Origin: Desulfobacterales bacterium
GTDB lineage: Bacteria; Desulfobacterota; Desulfobacteria; Desulfobacterales; JASFBJ01
Direction: 5' to 3'
DNA length: 10,078 bases
Assembly (NCBI GenBank): GCA_030149585.1
Contig: JASFBJ010000121.1
Coordinates: 1 to 10,078, forward strand
Below the pieces are notes generated by a model, which saw nothing but the letters and a program-made list of their open reading frames with translations, did not search any database and had not been told where the DNA came from. A program made the position numbers and the translations under genes. Positions 1 to 6,324 of the stretch are shown piece after piece. Each line of letters begins with the position of its first letter. Positions within the stretch are counted from its first letter, which is position 1.

Positions 1-33
1 TTACTACAGGGAAATAATTTTTTTTACTACTGT

Positions 34-40
34 AAGGAGG
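34..40 (+). promoter_or_regulatory. ribosome binding site of the octaheme cytochrome gene
   Basis: AAGGAGG lies five bases before the ATG at 46. This near-perfect Shine-Dalgarno sequence, with the signal peptide that follows directly, fixes the start even though the reading frame stays open leftwards to the window edge. Confidence 0.85.
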
Positions 41-45
41 AAAAC

Positions 46-1443
46 ATGAAGTATTCACCTGTAAAAATACTGATAGTAATTTTTTCTTTGTTCCTGGCCG
101 GAATTATAACTATTGCCACGGCTGATACGCAATATCCAAATCTTGCGAATAAAAAGGAACTTATTATCAAAAGAGGCTACACAAAAGAGGCATTAACCTG
201 TATTGAATGCCACGCCAAAAAAATGCCTGGGACAGTTGAGGCATGGAAAACAAGCTCCATGAGCCATGCCGGCGTTTCCTGCTATGACTGCCATGTAGTT
301 GAAAAAATATCTCCCATGGCGGTTCAGTGTGAAGGCATGAAAGGAACAAACACTTATATCTCTCCAATGGTATCATCAAAAACATGCTCCAGATGTCATC
401 CACTGGAAGTTGAGCAGTTTCTCAAAAGCGGGCACGCAAAGCTGGCCAGTAAAGCTGTCATGGACATTTCAAAAACAGGGGGCAAACTTATCAAGCTGCA
501 GTATCATTATGAAGGGGCCGGTTTCATGGACAAACCCGATCTTAAGCTTGATGGTTTTACACCAAAAGGGATGCCGGCCTATAATCGCGCAGCACGTGCA
601 TCAGGCTGCCAGATGTGCCATGGTACAAAAGTAGAGATGGGACCTGATAATAAACCGATTAATGAAACCTGGCCGGGAGGAGTCGGCACCCGCTATCCTG
701 ACGGTTCTGTGGGAACATGTTCAGTATGTCATACACGCCATAAGTTTTCCATTGCCGAAGCCAGAAAACCAGAGGCTTGTGCGGCATGCCATCTTGGACC
801 TGATCACCCGGACATCGAAATATTTTACGAGAGCAAACATGGCCAGCAATACCTTGCCCATGGAGATGACTGGAAATTTGACAGCGCTCCAGACACTTGG
901 GAGCCGGGTGATTATACTGCGCCAACCTGTGCGACGTGTCATATGAGTGGTATTGGTGAACTATCCACAACGCATAATATCAATGAACGTTTGAAATGGG
1001 ATCTTATGCATAAAAAAAGCGTAATTCGCAGTGGTGAGCGTGGTGACGGTGAAAAAGGTGTTAAACTGATGGTTAAAGTCTGTGCCAACTGCCATGGTTC
1101 AACACATATTCAAACACAAAGAGCCACTCTTGACAACTCTGTTGCCCTTTATAATAAATACTGGGAGGGTGCTGTAAAGATGAAAAAAGAGTTAAAAGAA
1201 AAAGGCCTGCTTAAAAAGGACCCCTGGAGAGATGGATTCCAGGAACTTGAATATTACCTGTGGCACCATACAGGCAGGCGTGCCCGCCAGGGTTCTGCAA
1301 TGAATGCACCTGATTATGCTCACTGGCACGGTTTTTTCCAGGTCTTTCAGGTATATTTGGACATGGAAGATATTTACAACTACAGGATTAAAAATAATAA
1401 AATCGAGGAACTAAGTACGGTTATGAGTTCCGCACCATATTAA
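46..1443 (+). CDS. exported octaheme cytochrome c, hydroxylamine oxidoreductase (HAO) family
   Basis: This is a periplasmic multiheme cytochrome of 465 residues. Residues 1-26 form a signal peptide: a Lys-containing N-region, a hydrophobic core at about 8-24, and a likely cut after Ala-Thr-Ala. Eight CXXCH heme sites start at residues 52, 79, 114, 188, 225, 245, 295 and 346. Extra histidines typical of HAO proteins surround them (CHTRHKFS at 228-235, GPDHP at 251-255, ESKHG at 262-266, TTHNI at 308-312). The HAO family includes hydroxylamine-oxidising enzymes and shorter enzymes from non-nitrifiers thought to reduce nitrite or hydroxylamine to ammonium. At 465 residues this one is shorter than the Nitrosomonas enzyme and nearer the short type, so a reductive or detoxifying role is inferred. 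I could not decide by eye whether the tyrosine that cross-links the catalytic P460 heme is present; the C-terminal stretch PDYAHWHGF (422-430) is where to look. No C-terminal membrane anchor is visible. A membrane quinol-oxidising partner, if any, would lie left of the window. Confidence 0.9.
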   Translation: MKYSPVKILIVIFSLFLAGIITIATADTQYPNLANKKELIIKRGYTKEALTCIECHAKKMPGTVEAWKTSSMSHAGVSCYDCHVVEKISPMAVQCEGMKGTNTYISPMVSSKTCSRCHPLEVEQFLKSGHAKLASKAVMDISKTGGKLIKLQYHYEGAGFMDKPDLKLDGFTPKGMPAYNRAARASGCQMCHGTKVEMGPDNKPINETWPGGVGTRYPDGSVGTCSVCHTRHKFSIAEARKPEACAACHLGPDHPDIEIFYESKHGQQYLAHGDDWKFDSAPDTWEPGDYTAPTCATCHMSGIGELSTTHNINERLKWDLMHKKSVIRSGERGDGEKGVKLMVKVCANCHGSTHIQTQRATLDNSVALYNKYWEGAVKMKKELKEKGLLKKDPWRDGFQELEYYLWHHTGRRARQGSAMNAPDYAHWHGFFQVFQVYLDMEDIYNYRIKNNKIEELSTVMSSAPY

Positions 1444-1493
1444 AACTAACTGATCTTCTGAAAAAAGGACAACCTTTTACTTTCCTTCTTATA

Positions 1494-1531
1494 AAAAAAA
1501 GTCCCCGCTTTCTTAAGCGGGGACTTTTTTT
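1494..1531. terminator. bidirectional rho-independent terminator
   Basis: A perfect 10-bp GC-rich stem (1501-1510 with 1515-1524) encloses a four-base loop. It is flanked by seven A on the left and seven T on the right, which extend the stem. On either strand the RNA is a strong hairpin followed by a U run. It sits 50 bases after the cytochrome stop and 17 bases after the carboxyltransferase stop, so it probably ends both convergent transcripts. Confidence 0.95.
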
Positions 1532-1548
1532 ATTATTATATATAGAAT

Positions 1549-3123
1549 TTATAACGGAATATTGCCATGCCGTTTATCAATTTTCGGCCTGTGTTTGTTT
1601 TCCAGTTGTTGAAATAATCTGATAAGATAGGAACGGGTTTCAGCTGGAGTTATGACATCCAGAACATTCATATTAGAAGAAATATCATAGATTGGATTGG
1701 CATAGGTCTCACGATAATTTTTTAGCTTTTCCGCCAAAACTTCTTTTGTGATTCCCGGCTGCCGGCCATAAAGCAGCATAATGGATTGTTCTGCTCCAAG
1801 AATTCCTGTCTCAACAATCGGCCAGTACAAAACAGCATCGGTTCCCATCCCCGAGATAACGCCCATTCCTAAATTGCCTCCTCCATAGGCCTTTCTTAAA
1901 ACCAGTGAAATTCGAGGGACAGTTGCTTCGCACAGGGCATAAAGAACTTTTGCACCATGACGAATAATGCCGGAATGTTCCTGGGGCGAGCCGGGCATAT
2001 AGGCTGGGGTGTCCACAAGCAAGAGAAGAGGGATATTAAAACAATCACAAAAACGGATAAAACGGGCTTGTTTGTCGGAACTGTCCGTAGTCATGGACCC
2101 GGCCATTACTAATGGCTGGTTTCCGATAATTCCAACAGTTTTTCCGTCAATCCTGCCAAAACCAACAACTACCTCCCTGGCAAACTCGCTTTTAACCTCC
2201 AAAAATTCATTACTATCCACGATAATATTTATGATTTTAAGCATATCGTAAGATTGATTCGCCTTTACAGGAATAATATCATTTAAATCATCACAGGAGC
2301 GATCCGGTTTGTCACTGCTTTGATAGGCAGGAGGTTTTTCATCACAATTTAAAGGCAAAAAGCTCATCAGGTATCGAAGGTTTAACATGCAATCTCTTTC
2401 ATTGGCATATCTGAAATCGCAAACCCCTGTTTTTTGGGCATGTACTTTCGATCCTCCCAGGTCTTCCATGGAAATATCTTCACCTGTAACCATTTTGACA
2501 ACCTGAGGCCCGGTGATAAACATATGGCTGGTATTATCCACCATACAGATAAAATCATTTAAAGCCGGCGAGTACACGGATATTCCACCACAAGTTCCCA
2601 AAATAGCAGCTATTTGAGGGATAACACCGGAACCATGGGTATTTGGGGTAAAAATCGAACCACCATGTTTTTCACCTGCAGTGGAAAAAAAAGAGCGCTT
2701 GGCCCTTCCAAGCAATTCCAGTTCATCAGAGTTTGGCAACCTTGCTCCTGGAGAGTCATGAAGACCGATCATTGGAACTTTCATCTTAAGTGCATTTTCA
2801 ACAGCTCGAAACATCTTTTTCCCATGCTCAAAGCCGATTGATCCACCTCGAACAGTTTGATCCTGAGAGTAAACAAATACATTCCGTCCATCAATTGTTC
2901 CGCTGCCTGTGACAACACCATCTCCGGGTAGATCCACGGCATGACCGGTCAGCATATTTTGCTCCATGAAACTACCCTGATCCAGTAAAATATCAAGACG
3001 TTCCCTGGCAGTTAATTTGCCAAGTTTATGTTGTTTGGCAACTTTTTCAGGTCCTCCTCCGGCCTTTACTTTTTTCCGGATCGTTTCCAACTCTTTAATT
3101 CTTTTTGCTAATAATTCATTCAT
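1549..3123 (-). CDS. acyl-CoA carboxyltransferase, PccB/MmdA type (propionyl-CoA carboxylase beta or methylmalonyl-CoA decarboxylase alpha-like)
   Basis: The 524-residue protein has the usual length and two-crotonase-domain layout of the biotin-dependent carboxyltransferase family. Family members move a carboxyl group between carboxybiotin and an acyl-CoA. Landmarks are LTARERLDILLD near 37-48, GFEHGKKMF at 97-105, SGVIPQ at 165-170, VYSPALNDF at 183-191, ITGPQVVKMVTGE at 203-215, SGIIRHGAKVLYA at 384-396, RKAYGGG at 410-416, and a C-terminus ending HGNIPL as in PccB proteins. Several active-site stretches differ from ordinary PccB: DSPGAR (123-128) for DSGGAR, GTCGG (176-180) for GPCAGG, and roughly 14 extra residues at about 148-161. 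The substrate is therefore uncertain. No biotin carboxylase, biotin carrier or membrane decarboxylase subunit is encoded here, so partners must be elsewhere. It is the last gene of the operon; its AGGAG ribosome site is at 3131-3135. Confidence 0.88.
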   Translation of the reverse strand: MNELLAKRIKELETIRKKVKAGGGPEKVAKQHKLGKLTARERLDILLDQGSFMEQNMLTGHAVDLPGDGVVTGSGTIDGRNVFVYSQDQTVRGGSIGFEHGKKMFRAVENALKMKVPMIGLHDSPGARLPNSDELELLGRAKRSFFSTAGEKHGGSIFTPNTHGSGVIPQIAAILGTCGGISVYSPALNDFICMVDNTSHMFITGPQVVKMVTGEDISMEDLGGSKVHAQKTGVCDFRYANERDCMLNLRYLMSFLPLNCDEKPPAYQSSDKPDRSCDDLNDIIPVKANQSYDMLKIINIIVDSNEFLEVKSEFAREVVVGFGRIDGKTVGIIGNQPLVMAGSMTTDSSDKQARFIRFCDCFNIPLLLLVDTPAYMPGSPQEHSGIIRHGAKVLYALCEATVPRISLVLRKAYGGGNLGMGVISGMGTDAVLYWPIVETGILGAEQSIMLLYGRQPGITKEVLAEKLKNYRETYANPIYDISSNMNVLDVITPAETRSYLIRLFQQLENKHRPKIDKRHGNIPL

Positions 3124-3172
3124 AAAAAAGCTCCTGTTTATATTTTCAAAATTTATTCTGATTATAACGGAT

Positions 3173-3763
3173 TTAGGGGGTATTCAGTTTTGTCTGCTCT
3201 TCAGCCTCTTCCAGGGATTCATACCCTAATCCCTTTACCAGAAGCTGATAGACATTTTCCGTCATATTGAGATTTTTTGCACTGCAATGCATTACATCCT
3301 GAAAGAGAAAGGTCAGAGTCATTAAAGAGTAAGTTTCCAATTCAGATTTCAGATAGGTTTTAAAAGATGTAAGCCCCTGAACACCTTTTTGATCCTGAAT
3401 GGGACGTCCCCTGCCCATCAGAGCCGGATATTTTAAAATCATATCCTGCTGCCAGTTGACCTGAATATTAACAATATCATCTATCATCCGGTTTATTTCA
3501 GCACTTTCGTGTAATGGCGGAATTAAATTATCCATTCGGGCATACTTCAGGGTCATTAAATTTTTTCCAAGAGCTACTGCTTCTTTTAGATCATTATAAT
3601 AAGAATCCAGGGTATTTTCAGACCATACTGCAAATTGAGATGAACGCATAACGCGAAAGCCGTCCGGGTCTTCCTGGCAAGAAGCTTTTTGCAAAGAAGG
3701 CACAGATACAAACATCTTCAATTCAATCTCAAGTATCTTGTTTATTAAATTATCTTTAGGCAT
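3173..3763 (-). CDS. DUF4125 family protein, function unknown
   Basis: A 196-residue soluble protein without signal peptide or membrane segment. I recognise it from memory as DUF4125. Support comes from the N-terminal LINKILEIELKMF (6-18), the SCQED segment (28-32) followed by MRSSQFAVWSE (39-49), the KYARMDNLIPP stretch (73-83), the KYPALMGRGRPI block (110-121), and the SFKTYLKSELETYS block (132-145). The family has no established biochemical role that I know of, and I do not assign one. The start overlaps the end of the FKBP gene by 19 bases in a different frame. Its ribosome site AAAGGA (3770-3775) lies inside that gene, so the two are probably translationally coupled. The position between an FKBP isomerase and an acyl-CoA carboxyltransferase suggests, by context only, a helper or maturation role for a neighbouring enzyme. 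Confidence 0.8.
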   Translation of the reverse strand: MPKDNLINKILEIELKMFVSVPSLQKASCQEDPDGFRVMRSSQFAVWSENTLDSYYNDLKEAVALGKNLMTLKYARMDNLIPPLHESAEINRMIDDIVNIQVNWQQDMILKYPALMGRGRPIQDQKGVQGLTSFKTYLKSELETYSLMTLTFLFQDVMHCSAKNLNMTENVYQLLVKGLGYESLEEAEEQTKLNTP

Positions 3764-4224
3764 GGTTGTTCCTTTACTGTTTTACGATTGGGTAATTTTA
3801 CCAAATCAACGGCAATAATTATTACATTATAGGTTAGATCAATCCCGGCTAAAGGATGATTTTTATCCAGGCAGATCCAGTCTCCAATATACCCTTTAAC
3901 TATAAACAAATCGCCTTTTAGATTAACATTAATGCGACGAAATTTACTGCCTATTTGATATTTTTCCTCCGGCAATTCACTTTTATGAACCTTAATAATT
4001 AAGTCCTTATTTCGCCGGCCATAGCCCTGGTCTGCGGGAATTATGATTTTCTTTTTATCTCCTGGCCTTAACCCCTTTAACCTGATTTCCAGGCCTGGTG
4101 GTAATCGGCCTTTGCCGTAAATAAATTTAAGTGGTGAATTAGCGTAAGTATTGTCTATGATAATCTGTTTTTCATTCAGCACCACATAATTTAAAGTGAT
4201 AATTGTATTTTCTGCAATCTCCAT
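3745..4224 (-). CDS. SlyD-like FKBP-type peptidyl-prolyl cis-trans isomerase
   Basis: This 159-residue cytoplasmic protein has the split FKBP fold of SlyD: an N-terminal FKBP part (about 1-68) with PLKFIYGKGRLPPGLE (31-46), LKGLRPGD (49-56) and QGYGRR (66-71), an inserted chaperone flap (about 69-121), and the closing strand after NHPLAG (122-127). Such proteins speed proline isomerisation and act as folding chaperones. The His- and Cys-rich metal-binding tail of E. coli SlyD is absent: the protein ends about 20 residues after the FKBP core with a single Cys. A nickel-delivery role is therefore not supported. The ribosome site is weak (AGGGA, five bases before the ATG). The gene follows the acyl-CoA dehydrogenase by 56 bases and overlaps DUF4125, so it is an integral operon member. 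Confidence 0.88.
   Translation of the reverse strand: MEIAENTIITLNYVVLNEKQIIIDNTYANSPLKFIYGKGRLPPGLEIRLKGLRPGDKKKIIIPADQGYGRRNKDLIIKVHKSELPEEKYQIGSKFRRINVNLKGDLFIVKGYIGDWICLDKNHPLAGIDLTYNVIIIAVDLVKLPNRKTVKEQPCLKII
3770..3775 (-). promoter_or_regulatory. internal ribosome binding site for the DUF4125 gene
   Basis: On the minus strand AAAGGA lies six bases before the ATG ending at 3763. It is inside the FKBP coding sequence and supports this overlapping start. Confidence 0.75.
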
Positions 4225-4280
4225 CGCTGTCCCTGTCCATGCATCAAATATTTTGAACTATGAAAATCAGATAGTTAAAT

Positions 4281-6134
4281 CTATCCTCCAAAGCCTGCGT
4301 CTGTTATCTTAATCGCAGCTGCTTCCAGATTCATTACCGCATCCATTTTGCCGCAGGCCACAGGAAGTTGTGAACCAATAAAATAGCAGGCCGTTTGAAT
4401 TTGACCATCATAAAAGGCAGCTTCCTTATTTTTTGCAAGCTTTTTTTTGGCCTGTTCCTGATCCATGTCACCCAATATTTTTTTAAGAGCAGTTGAAGCG
4501 GCAATTGCCCGCCATAAAAGCATCCAGGAAATCATGACATCCCCGGCCAGTTCAAGAAACTGATTGGCAGCGGCAAAGGCTGACAAGACTTTAGCGGAAG
4601 CAGCAGCCTGTCCCAGTGTAAGTGCGGTCTGGCCGAATTTGTTAATTGCCTTTTCAAGGCTCTTTGCAATTTCTTCTAGTTCAGGAATCTCTTTAGCTTG
4701 AATAATTGTTTTTCCTATTTCAAACAACAGACCTTTAAACACCATGCCTTTTCCCATGCCGATTTTTCTGGCAAGAAAATCCATGGCCTGGATTCCTGTT
4801 GTGCCTTCATAAATAGTTGTTATTTTTACATCTCTGAAAAGCTGTTCAACAGGAAAATCTTTACAGGCCCCATAGCCGCCATAGACTTGAATTGCCATCA
4901 GACAAACCTCATTGGCTTTTTCAGTGGTATATCCTTTGCAAATCGGTGTCAGCAGAGCCATTAAATTTTCAAGACGTTTTTTCTCTTCTGCATTTTCAGT
5001 TATTTTGATAGAATCTATCAGGCTTGCCACATAGTAGTTAAAGCTGCGATTACCCTCCACCTGAGCTTTCATCCAAATCAGCATTCGACGAACATCAGGA
5101 TGCTGAATGATCGGCACTTGCGGTGCGTCCGGATTTGTCATTTGGGTCAAATGGCGGCCCTGTTTTCGTTCTCTTGCGTAATTAAGGGCGTAAAGATAGG
5201 CAGCACTGGCCATCCCCTGGGCTTGAACGGCAACGCTTAATCGTTCTTCATTCATCATATGAAACATGGCAGCCAGGCCCTTATTTGCCTTGCCCAGCAA
5301 AAAGCCTTTACAATTTCCTTTGCCGCCTAAAGTCAAACTGCAGGTAGCACCACCGTGCAACCCGATTTTTTCCTCAATTCCAGTACAAATAATATCATTA
5401 GGTTCTCCCAGGCTGCCATCCTCATTTACCCATATTTTAGGGACAATAAATAAAGATACGCCGGCACTGCCTTTTGGAGCGCCTTCAATTCTTGCCAGAA
5501 CCGGGTTAATAATATTTTCCGTAAGATCCTGCTCAGCACCGCTGATAAAAATTTTATTACCGGTCAGAGAATAGGTGCCATCATCATTTTTTACAGCAAT
5601 AGTGGCCAGGTTGCCGACATCCGAGCCTGCATCAGCTTCGGTAAGTACCATGGTACCGCCCCACTCACCAGAATACATTTTATCTAAAAATAAATCCTTT
5701 TGCATAGGTGTACCAAAAACCTCAACCAATTTGCCTGCCCCATGACCAAGCATTGGAAGGCCTGCTATAGCGGTATTTGCTCCGTGGAACATCTCCATCA
5801 CGGCAGTTAATATTACCAATGGCATACCCTGTCCCCCTGCTTCAGGGTCATCGGAAAGGGCAAACCATTCTCCTTCTTTTAGCAACTTATATGCTTTATG
5901 AAAGGATGCAGGGACTCTAACCTTGCCGTTTTCAAAGATACAACCTTCCCGATCGCCATCTACTGCAGTCGGCAAAATTTCTTTAACTGCCAAAGATCTG
6001 GCTTCATCTATTACCATATCAAAAACTTTACGATTAAGGTCACCATATAACTTGCTTTGTGTTAATTTTTCAATTTTCAGTTGTTCATAAAGAACAAAAC
6101 GAACATCTCTTGGATCAATAACTTGCTGTGCCAT
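4281..6134 (-). CDS. acyl-CoA dehydrogenase, long (~600-residue) form with extra C-terminal domain
   Basis: This FAD enzyme catalyses alpha,beta-desaturation of an acyl-CoA, the first step of beta-oxidation, normally passing electrons to electron-transfer flavoprotein. The 617-residue length, versus about 380 for classical acyl-CoA dehydrogenases, and the C-terminal extension after about residue 460 place it in the group that includes DmdC-type methylthiopropanoyl-CoA dehydrogenases. Visible motifs are TEADAGSD at 165-172 (flavin/substrate signature), GNKIFISGAE at 192-201, NEERLSVA at 295-302, QVYGGYG at 416-422 and IYEGTTGIQ at 441-449. Glu443 in the last is the expected catalytic base. No membrane segment is visible, so it is probably cytoplasmic. 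The start has an AAAGGAG site (6146-6152), eleven bases upstream. Chain-length preference cannot be read from the sequence; the DmdC resemblance does not by itself imply a sulfur substrate. No etfAB genes are in the window. Confidence 0.93.
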   Translation of the reverse strand: MAQQVIDPRDVRFVLYEQLKIEKLTQSKLYGDLNRKVFDMVIDEARSLAVKEILPTAVDGDREGCIFENGKVRVPASFHKAYKLLKEGEWFALSDDPEAGGQGMPLVILTAVMEMFHGANTAIAGLPMLGHGAGKLVEVFGTPMQKDLFLDKMYSGEWGGTMVLTEADAGSDVGNLATIAVKNDDGTYSLTGNKIFISGAEQDLTENIINPVLARIEGAPKGSAGVSLFIVPKIWVNEDGSLGEPNDIICTGIEEKIGLHGGATCSLTLGGKGNCKGFLLGKANKGLAAMFHMMNEERLSVAVQAQGMASAAYLYALNYARERKQGRHLTQMTNPDAPQVPIIQHPDVRRMLIWMKAQVEGNRSFNYYVASLIDSIKITENAEEKKRLENLMALLTPICKGYTTEKANEVCLMAIQVYGGYGACKDFPVEQLFRDVKITTIYEGTTGIQAMDFLARKIGMGKGMVFKGLLFEIGKTIIQAKEIPELEEIAKSLEKAINKFGQTALTLGQAAASAKVLSAFAAANQFLELAGDVMISWMLLWRAIAASTALKKILGDMDQEQAKKKLAKNKEAAFYDGQIQTACYFIGSQLPVACGKMDAVMNLEAAAIKITDAGFGG

Positions 6135-6324
6135 AACTATATTTTCTCCTTTATCAGGAATTGGTTTCTGAAGTTTTCCCGATAACTCCGTGTGGCTGTT
6201 TAATCACTGCTTGTGAAAGAATTATTGTCAAAAATAATGGTCAGAAATTTATTGGGCAACAGGGTCCATCCTGTTTTGGACAGACCCTGATGAAAGATTT
6301 ACATTTTATTATAACTGTTTTTTT
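6135..6324. other. 190-base intergenic spacer inside the operon
   Basis: This is the only sizeable gap in the minus-strand cluster. It carries a stem-loop (6260-6289), a TTGACA hexamer on the minus strand (6226-6231), and the ribosome site of the dehydrogenase gene. The open frames crossing it show no protein-like composition. It is a candidate for internal promotion or RNA processing between the fadB-like and dehydrogenase genes. Confidence 0.6.
6260..6289 (-). repeat. intergenic stem-loop between the fadB-like and acyl-CoA dehydrogenase genes
   Basis: In the minus-strand RNA, CAGGGUCUGUCC pairs with GGAUGGACCCUG around a six-base loop, AAAACA. This gives a continuous 12-bp stem with two G-U wobbles. 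It starts 35 bases after the fadB-like stop. No U run follows, so it is not a classical terminator. A processing or mRNA-stability element, or a weak attenuator, is more likely. Confidence 0.7.

Noticed and set aside
24..35. Short inverted repeat TTAC-TACT-GTAA just before the cytochrome start
   Set aside because: The four-base arms overlap the Shine-Dalgarno sequence and are too short to support an operator call. The TTACTAC repeat at 1-7 and 24-30 is also too short to matter.
659..970. Open frames on both strands inside the octaheme cytochrome gene (659-970 minus, 662-946 plus)
   Set aside because: They lie wholly within a gene with eight heme motifs and a signal peptide, and their translations look like out-of-frame readings of it.
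3745..4224. SlyD-type nickel metallochaperone function for the FKBP
   Set aside because: The His- and Cys-rich tail is absent and no hydrogenase or nickel genes are in the window.
4244..4276. Two small inverted repeats (4244-4256 and 4256-4276) between the dehydrogenase and FKBP genes
   Set aside because: Arms of five and six A/T-rich base pairs are expected by chance in this composition, and no U tract or known operator pattern is present.
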